Positions 5,548 to 9,584 of a stretch of DNA of 9,584 nucleotides are shown piece after piece. Made by a program: the position numbers and the translations under genes. Origin of the DNA: Thioalkalivibrio sp. (GTDB lineage: Bacteria; Pseudomonadota; Gammaproteobacteria; Ectothiorhodospirales; Ectothiorhodospiraceae); contig SLNI01000130.1 of the NCBI GenBank assembly GCA_007133115.1, positions 1 to 9,584 on the forward strand. The letters run 5' to 3'. Positions within the stretch are counted from its first letter, which is position 1, and the number at the start of each line of letters is the position of its first letter. The notes beneath the pieces were generated by a model. The model made no database searches. It saw only the letters and a program-made list of their open reading frames with translations, and was not told the DNA's origin.

Positions 5548-6857
5548 GCCTGCAGGGCATCCAGCAGCGCGTGTGCCTTGTGCCGGGTCTCTTCCAGTTC
5601 GAACTCCGGAACCGAGTCCGCGACGATGCCGGCGCCCGCCCGAAAACGCAGCTCGCGGCCGCGGACCACGAGTGTGCGAATCAGGATGTTCGTGTCCATC
5701 TGTCCGTTCCTGCTGATATAGCCACAGGAACCGGTATAGGCTCCCCGGGCCACCCCACCCTCCAGTTCCTGGATGATCTGCATGCTGCGTATTTTCGGAC
5801 AGCCCGTGATGGTTCCTCCGGGAAATGTAGCCCGGATGACATCCCCGGGTGTAGTTCCCGGGCACAGGCGCCCGCGTACCGAGGAGACAATGTGGTGAAC
5901 GCGTCGGTAGCTTTCGATGGTCATCAGCTCGGGGACCACGATGCTTCCCGGAACGCAGACACGCCCGAGGTCGTTGCGCTCCAGATCCACCAGCATGACA
6001 TGCTCTGATTTCTCTTTCGCATTAACTTTCAATTCATTCGATAAACGATTGTCTTTTATCTTATCTTGATCCCGTCTTCGGGTCCCGGCGATGGGTCGTG
6101 TTTCCACGATTCCATCCTGTACGCTGACCAGCCGTTCGGGTGAGGAACTGATGATCTCAGCGCCAGGAAGGCGCAGCAAGGCGGAAAAGGGGGCTGGGTT
6201 CGCGCGCCGGAGACGACGGTACAAGGTGCCGGCATCGAGGGGTGTATCGGCCATGCCCCTCCATTCGCGGGAAAGATTGGCCTGGAAACAGTCTCCATCG
6301 CGGATGTAGGCCAATGCACACCGAACCGCTTCCAGGTAGGGTTCCGGCGGATCCTCGTCGATCTGCAGCTTTGGCAATTCCGTTTCGGATTCCTTCACGC
6401 CGCTTTCGAGGTCGCGTTGAACCTGCCGCCAGCGTTCGGGACTTCCGTCCTCGTCCACGAAATACGCGACCCGTTCGTGTTGATCGACAATCAGCGCTGC
6501 CGGAAAGCGGGTCAGGACGGCACGGGGCAACCATGGATCGACGGCACAGACCCCGAGCGCCGGTTCAATGTCCCAGGCCAGTTCGTAGCCCAAATAGATG
6601 AACCAGCCGCCGACGAATGGCAGGAGCGCCGCATTGTCGGCTTCGTTCAGAGATTCGAAGGGGCCGATGCTGGCAAGTTGATCGAGCACCCCAGGCCCGT
6701 CACAGGCCAGGGTTTCCCCGGGAAAGGCGAACAGGATGGAAAAACGGGCGGGCGCCTGCCCGACCAGAGCGGTATCCAGGAGGTGCGGATACCGCTCGGG
6801 ATACCGGCACGCCAGTTGCAGCAGATCGACGCCCGCCGCCAACCGCCGGACGGACAT
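5544..6857 (-). CDS. pabB: Aminodeoxychorismate synthase component I (PIAGT variant)
   Basis: PabB aminates chorismate to 4-amino-4-deoxychorismate, using ammonia from the glutaminase PabA, which is not in this window. The 437-residue protein belongs to the chorismate-binding family: GGWFIYLGYEL (83-93), SSSPERL (237-243), VDLERNDLGRV (290-300), TFPGGTITGCPK (344-355) and GAYTGSCGY (372-380). At 255-259 it reads PIAGT. E. coli PabB has PIKGT with a nucleophilic lysine (Lys274), whereas anthranilate synthase TrpE has PIAGT. Adjacency to pabC, with an ATGA overlap, and the PabB-like N-terminal part make PabB the better call; TrpE remains the alternative. Codons for residues 263-286 are AT-rich, unlike the rest of the gene. 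The start is eight bases after the fabF stop, with only a weak ribosome site. Confidence 0.9.
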   Translation of the reverse strand: MSVRRLAAGVDLLQLACRYPERYPHLLDTALVGQAPARFSILFAFPGETLACDGPGVLDQLASIGPFESLNEADNAALLPFVGGWFIYLGYELAWDIEPALGVCAVDPWLPRAVLTRFPAALIVDQHERVAYFVDEDGSPERWRQVQRDLESGVKESETELPKLQIDEDPPEPYLEAVRCALAYIRDGDCFQANLSREWRGMADTPLDAGTLYRRLRRANPAPFSALLRLPGAEIISSSPERLVSVQDGIVETRPIAGTRRRDQDKIKDNRLSNELKVNAKEKSEHVMLVDLERNDLGRVCVPGSIVVPELMTIESYRRVHHIVSSVRGRLCPGTTPGDVIRATFPGGTITGCPKIRSMQIIQELEGGVARGAYTGSCGYISRNGQMDTNILIRTLVVRGRELRFRAGAGIVADSVPEFELEETRHKAHALLDALQA

Positions 6858-6865
6858 GGATCCGG

Positions 6866-8104
6866 CTACAGTGTGCGGAATACCAGGGTTCCGTTGGTGC
6901 CCCCGAACCCGAACGAATTCGAAACGGCTACGCGTGTATCCAGATCTCGGGCCTCATGCGCCACATAGTCCAGATCGCAGCCCTCACCCGGTTCGTCCAG
7001 ATTGATGGTGGGCGGCGAGATCCTGCGATCCAGCGCGAGTGCGCAGAACAGCGCCTCGATACCCCCCGCCGCGCCCAGCAAATGCCCGGTCATCGACTTG
7101 GTCGAATTCACGAAAACCTTCTTCGCATGGTCTCCCAGGGCACGCTTGACGGCCATGGTTTCAGCAAGATCGCCCGCGGGCGTCGATGTCCCGTGGGCAT
7201 TGATGTAGCCGACGTCCGTCGGGTCGACACCACCGTCCTTGAGGGCCTTCAGCATACAGGCAGCCGCGCCCTCGCCACCCTGGGAGGGTTGAGTCATATG
7301 GAACGCATCGGAATTCCAGGCAAAGCCCACCAGTTCGCAGTAGATCCGCGCGCCGCGCGCCTTGGCGAACTCGTACTCCTCAAGCATCAGCGCGCCGGCA
7401 CCGTCGCTCAGCACGAAGCCATCCCGATCCTTGTCCCAGGGGCGGGAGGCGCGCGCGGGATCGTCGTTTCGGGTAGACAGCGCCCGCGCCGCCGCAAAGC
7501 CGCCGATACCCAGGGGCGTGGTGGCCATTTCGGCACCACCGGCCACCATGGCGTCCACGTCGCCATAGGCGATCATGCGCATGGCGTCGCCTATGTTGTG
7601 CGTCCCGGTGGCGCAGGCCGAGACGATGGAGATGTTCGGGCCCTTCAGGCCGCGCATGATCGAGAGGTTCCCGGCCACCATGTTGATGATCGCGCTCGGT
7701 ACGAAAAAGGGCGAGATCTTGCGCGCCCCTCCCTTCAGATAGGCACCGTAGGACCGTTCGATATACGGCAGTCCACCGATGCCCGAGCCCATGGCGACAC
7801 CGATGCGCTCGGCATTGTCCTCGGTGACCTCGATGCCCGAATCGTCCAGGGCCTGGAGGCCGGCTGCCAAGCCGTAGTGCACAAAGGTGTCCATTTTCTT
7901 CTGGTCCTTCGGAGGCACATAGTCATCGGCATTGAAGTCGCGCACCGCGCCCGAGATGCGAACCGGCATTTCCGATGCATCGAAGACGTCGATCGGCGTG
8001 ATCCCGCTCTTTCCGGCAACGATGTTTGCCCAGGCTTTCTCCACCGTGGATCCCACGGGGGAAACGATGCCCAGTCCGGTTACAACCACGCGACGCTTAG
8101 CCAA
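6866..8104 (-). CDS. fabF: Beta-ketoacyl-ACP synthase II
   Basis: FabF condenses malonyl-ACP with acyl-ACP, elongating fatty acids and, in E. coli, extending palmitoleoyl to cis-vaccenoyl chains. The predicted 412 residues (E. coli has 413) begin (M)[11 protein letters not shown]. The Cys-His-His triad is Cys164 (SACATG), His304 (NAHGTS) and His341 (TGHLLG), with Lys336 nearby and the glycine-rich [10 protein letters not shown] at 395-404. I prefer the TTG at 8104-8102 over the in-frame ATG at 8110. AAGGGAG at 8118-8112 is seven bases from TTG but only one base from ATG, and the family N-terminus fits TTG. It follows acpP by 101 bases and is the first gene of the tightly packed block running to holB. 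Confidence 0.98.
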   Translation of the reverse strand: MAKRRVVVTGLGIVSPVGSTVEKAWANIVAGKSGITPIDVFDASEMPVRISGAVRDFNADDYVPPKDQKKMDTFVHYGLAAGLQALDDSGIEVTEDNAERIGVAMGSGIGGLPYIERSYGAYLKGGARKISPFFVPSAIINMVAGNLSIMRGLKGPNISIVSACATGTHNIGDAMRMIAYGDVDAMVAGGAEMATTPLGIGGFAAARALSTRNDDPARASRPWDKDRDGFVLSDGAGALMLEEYEFAKARGARIYCELVGFAWNSDAFHMTQPSQGGEGAAACMLKALKDGGVDPTDVGYINAHGTSTPAGDLAETMAVKRALGDHAKKVFVNSTKSMTGHLLGAAGGIEALFCALALDRRISPPTINLDEPGEGCDLDYVAHEARDLDTRVAVSNSFGFGGTNGTLVFRTL

Positions 8105-8183
8105 TTGCATTCTCCCTTACGGCGAACCAAAGCAACGACCGCCTCGGGCGATCCCGCGCGGCCATTGCCTTTGAGTACATCGG

Positions 8184-8205
8184 AGAGACCGGAATCCGGC
8201 CCTCT
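8184..8205 (-). promoter_or_regulatory. Hairpin just after acpP, possible attenuator or mRNA 3' end
   Basis: Directly after the acpP stop, the minus transcript reads AGAG-GG-CCGG-ATT-CCGG-T-CTCT: two 4-bp helices stacked across a small internal bulge. No U tract follows, so it is not a classical intrinsic terminator. It could protect the 3' end of an abundant acpP message or lower readthrough into fabF. This is inferred from structure only. Confidence 0.35.
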
Positions 8206-8445
8206 TCAGTCCTTCATGTGCGCCTTGATGTAGTCGATCGCCTGCTGCACGGTCGTGATTTTTTCGGCTTGCTCGTCGGGGATTTCCGTTTCAAATTCCT
8301 CCTCGAGGGCCATGACCAGTTCCACCGTGTCGAGCGAGTCTGCGCCGAGATCCTCGACGAAGGACGCGGAATCGGTCACGTCCTCTTCCTTGGCGCCCAA
8401 CTGCTCCACGACGATCTTCTTCACGCGTTCTTCAATGCTACTCAT
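8206..8445 (-). CDS. acpP: Acyl carrier protein
   Basis: The 79-residue acidic protein carries growing acyl chains as thioesters on a 4'-phosphopantetheine arm and serves every fatty acid synthase enzyme. The attachment serine is Ser37 in GADSLDT (Ser36 without the initiator Met). The helix II sequence [14 protein letters not shown] is almost the same as in E. coli, and the N-terminus [10 protein letters not shown] matches MSTIEERVKK. The ATG at 8445 has AAGGGG about nine bases upstream; an ATG at 8454 would sit directly against that site and is rejected. It lies between fabG and fabF, as in E. coli, but with 158- and 101-base flanking gaps that suggest its own promoter and high independent expression. 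Confidence 0.99.
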   Translation of the reverse strand: MSSIEERVKKIVVEQLGAKEEDVTDSASFVEDLGADSLDTVELVMALEEEFETEIPDEQAEKITTVQQAIDYIKAHMKD

Positions 8446-8490
8446 GTACGACATCCCCTTTGGGTCCGTGGCGGTCAATTCGCGAGCGCC

Positions 8491-8519
8491 ATTCTAGTGA
8501 AAAGCCCCGGTTCGATCCA
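8491..8519 (-). promoter_or_regulatory. Candidate sigma-70 promoter for acpP
   Basis: On the minus strand a good -10 box, TAGAAT (8496-8491, five of six consensus bases), is preceded after 17 bases by a weak -35, TGGATC (8519-8514, three of six). Transcription would begin near 8484 and give a leader of about 40 bases before the acpP ATG. acpP is known to have its own promoter in some other bacteria, which fits, but here it rests on the -10 match and position. Confidence 0.4.
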
Positions 8520-8586
8520 GTGGATCTCCGCTGCGGTCGCGCGGCCCGATCCGGGCACGCCTGAACGCCGGTGAAGGTTACCACCG

Positions 8587-8605
8587 AAAAGACGGGGCAT
8601 CCGTC
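8587..8605 (-). terminator. Small intrinsic-type terminator after fabG
   Basis: The minus transcript reads GACGG, a five-base loop, CCGTC, then TTTT, so the 5-bp perfect stem begins within the fabG stop codon. The stem is short and the U tract only four bases, so partial termination with readthrough into acpP is more likely than a full stop. Confidence 0.4.
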
Positions 8606-9341
8606 AATGCATAAACATGCCACCGTTCACGTGCAAGGTCTCGCCGGTCACGTAGGCCGCTCCCGGCGACGCGAGAAACGCCACCACGGCGGCAATCTCC
8701 GCTGGCTCGCCCAGGCGGCCCAGCGGGATGCCTTCGAGCAGCTTGGTGCGGGTGGCATCCGGGAGGTCGCGGGTCATGTCGGTATCGATGAAACCCGGCG
8801 CAACGGTGTTCACGGTAATGTTCCGGCTGCCGACCTCCCGCGCGAGGGATCGCGCGAAACCCGCGAGTCCCGCCTTGGCCGCGGCATAATTGGTCTGGCC
8901 GGCATTGCCGCTCGATCCGACCACGGAACCGATCAGGATGATGCGCCCGCGGCGCAGCTTCATCATCGGTTTGAGCACCTTCTGCGTCAGTCGGGCCGCC
9001 GCGGACAGATTGGTTTCGATGATGCTGTCCCACTCCTCGTCCTTCATGCGCATCAGCAGGTTGTCGCGCGTGATGCCGGCGTTGTTCACCAGGACCTCGA
9101 TCGGTCCCTCGTGCGCCTGAATGTCCTCCAGCACGGCCTGCACCGACGCCGGGTCGGTGACGTTCAGCACCACCCCGCGGCCTCCCAGATCCGCCAGCGC
9201 CGCGGTAATGCTCTCGGCTCCGGCCGGCGATGTCGCGGTCCCGACCACGCTCCATCCGTCGTCCGCAAGGTGCCTCGCAATCGCGGCCCCGATACCCCGG
9301 CTTGCACCGGTGACCAAGGCCACACCTCTGCTATCTGTCAT
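8604..9341 (-). CDS. fabG: 3-oxoacyl-ACP reductase
   Basis: FabG reduces 3-oxoacyl-ACP to 3-hydroxyacyl-ACP with NADPH, the first reductive step of each elongation cycle. The 245-residue short-chain dehydrogenase has the cofactor motif TGASRGIG (11-18), NNAG (86-89), and the catalytic set Asn111, Ser139, Tyr152 and Lys156 (YAAAK). PGFIDTDMT (182-190) and the C-terminal VTGETLHVNGGMFMH are typical of FabG in this operon. AGGA lies eight bases upstream of the ATG at 9341. It starts 55 bases after the fabD stop and is probably co-transcribed with it. Length matches E. coli FabG (244). Confidence 0.99.
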   Translation of the reverse strand: MTDSRGVALVTGASRGIGAAIARHLADDGWSVVGTATSPAGAESITAALADLGGRGVVLNVTDPASVQAVLEDIQAHEGPIEVLVNNAGITRDNLLMRMKDEEWDSIIETNLSAAARLTQKVLKPMMKLRRGRIILIGSVVGSSGNAGQTNYAAAKAGLAGFARSLAREVGSRNITVNTVAPGFIDTDMTRDLPDATRTKLLEGIPLGRLGEPAEIAAVVAFLASPGAAYVTGETLHVNGGMFMH

Positions 9342-9381
9342 CTGAACTTTCCTTCATGGGTCGGAGTGGATTGCACGTCGG

Positions 9382-9393
9382 TTCGGTACCGAA
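9382..9393. repeat. Perfect 12-bp palindrome in the fabD-fabG gap
   Basis: TTCGGTACCGAA reads the same on both strands and begins three bases after the fabD stop codon. As RNA it could form only a very short hairpin, so a protein binding site or chance is likelier. No known fatty acid regulator site is recognised. Confidence 0.35.
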
Positions 9394-9396
9394 GAA

Positions 9397-9584
9397 TCAG
9401 GATCCCAGTGTTTCCAGCATCCTGGCAAGACCGGATGAGTCGCTGATCTCGAACAGGTTCAGGTCGCGATCGATGCGCTTGCCCAGTCCCGTCAGCACCT
9501 TGCCCGGTCCGCACTCCACGAGTGTGCCAACACCGCGTTCGCGCATCCTCCGGACGGTATCCACCCAACGTACGGGGCGATACA
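9397..9584 (-). CDS. fabD: Malonyl-CoA:ACP transacylase, C-terminal end (partial)
   Basis: The last 61 codons of fabD are present; the rest lies beyond the right edge. The frame begins YRPVRWVDTV and contains LVECGPGKVLTGLGKRI at residues 21-37 of the visible part, the conserved C-terminal motif of FabD (E/V-x-GPGKVLTGL-x-KRI). It ends at TGA 9399-9397. FabD transfers malonyl groups from CoA to acyl carrier protein, supplying the extender unit for FabF. The catalytic Ser-His pair lies in the missing part. The order fabD-fabG-acpP-fabF is the standard gammaproteobacterial arrangement. Confidence 0.97.
   Translation of the reverse strand, partial: YRPVRWVDTVRRMRERGVGTLVECGPGKVLTGLGKRIDRDLNLFEISDSSGLARMLETLGS

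Noticed and set aside
4705..5721. Plus-strand open frame of 338 codons opposite mltG, pabC and pabB
   Set aside because: It crosses three real genes, has no family features and shows the biased composition of an antisense frame.
6617..8233. Plus-strand open frame of 538 codons opposite pabB and fabF
   Set aside because: Long antisense frames are common opposite conserved GC-rich genes. The peptide is Arg/His/Gly-rich with no domain, and the minus strand encodes two unmistakable enzymes.
9338..9568. Minus-strand 76-codon frame with an ATG at the right edge
   Set aside because: The overlapping frame ending at 9397 encodes the unmistakable FabD C-terminus; this frame is its out-of-frame shadow.
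1..9584. CRISPR arrays, tRNA or rRNA genes, insertion sequences, toxin-antitoxin or defence genes
   Set aside because: I found no repeat-spacer pattern, no tRNA-like cloverleaf with conserved arms, no transposase and no defence gene. The window is ordinary core genome.

Overview
This window is a GC-rich stretch of proteobacterial core chromosome, most likely from a gammaproteobacterium. The evidence is the lipid, folate and replication gene order, an AcpP very close to the E. coli protein, and a type IV pilus PilZ gene at the end of the run. The pabB-pabC pair between fabF and mltG, with pilZ after holB, recalls Xanthomonas/Stenotrophomonas and purple-sulfur-type gammaproteobacteria, but this comparison is from memory and I cannot assign a genus.

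Layout: from the right edge down to about 1547, ten genes lie on the minus strand in the order fabD (3' end only), fabG, acpP, fabF, pabB, pabC, mltG, tmk, holB, pilZ. fabD, fabG, acpP and fabF make and elongate acyl chains on acyl carrier protein. pabB and pabC convert chorismate to p-aminobenzoate for folate. mltG cuts nascent glycan strands, tmk makes dTDP, holB encodes the clamp-loader delta' subunit, and pilZ encodes a pilus assembly protein. From fabF to holB the genes are packed tightly, with two ATGA overlaps, one 14-nt overlap and gaps of 8 to 10 nt. This suggests one translationally coupled transcript that joins envelope growth, folate/thymidylate supply and DNA replication. The larger gaps, around acpP (158 and 101 nt) and before pilZ (151 nt), carry candidate terminator, promoter or hairpin signals, so acpP and pilZ may be tuned separately.

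On the left a plus-strand gene (341-1465) encodes a 374-residue class V PLP aminotransferase-fold enzyme of unknown substrate. It converges on pilZ, and an 81-nt gap between them holds a GC-rich palindromic repeat of a type dispersed in many proteobacterial genomes. Upstream of this gene a 233-nt divergent intergenic region contains a strong nested stem-loop that could be a structured mRNA leader. At the left edge only the first 35 codons of a divergent minus-strand gene are visible.

I found no mobile element, CRISPR array, tRNA or rRNA, and no accessory or defence system. The observations most worth a second look are the leader structure at 237-298, the PabB active-site variant (PIAGT rather than PIKGT) followed directly by an AT-rich coding patch, and the probable TTG start of fabF.
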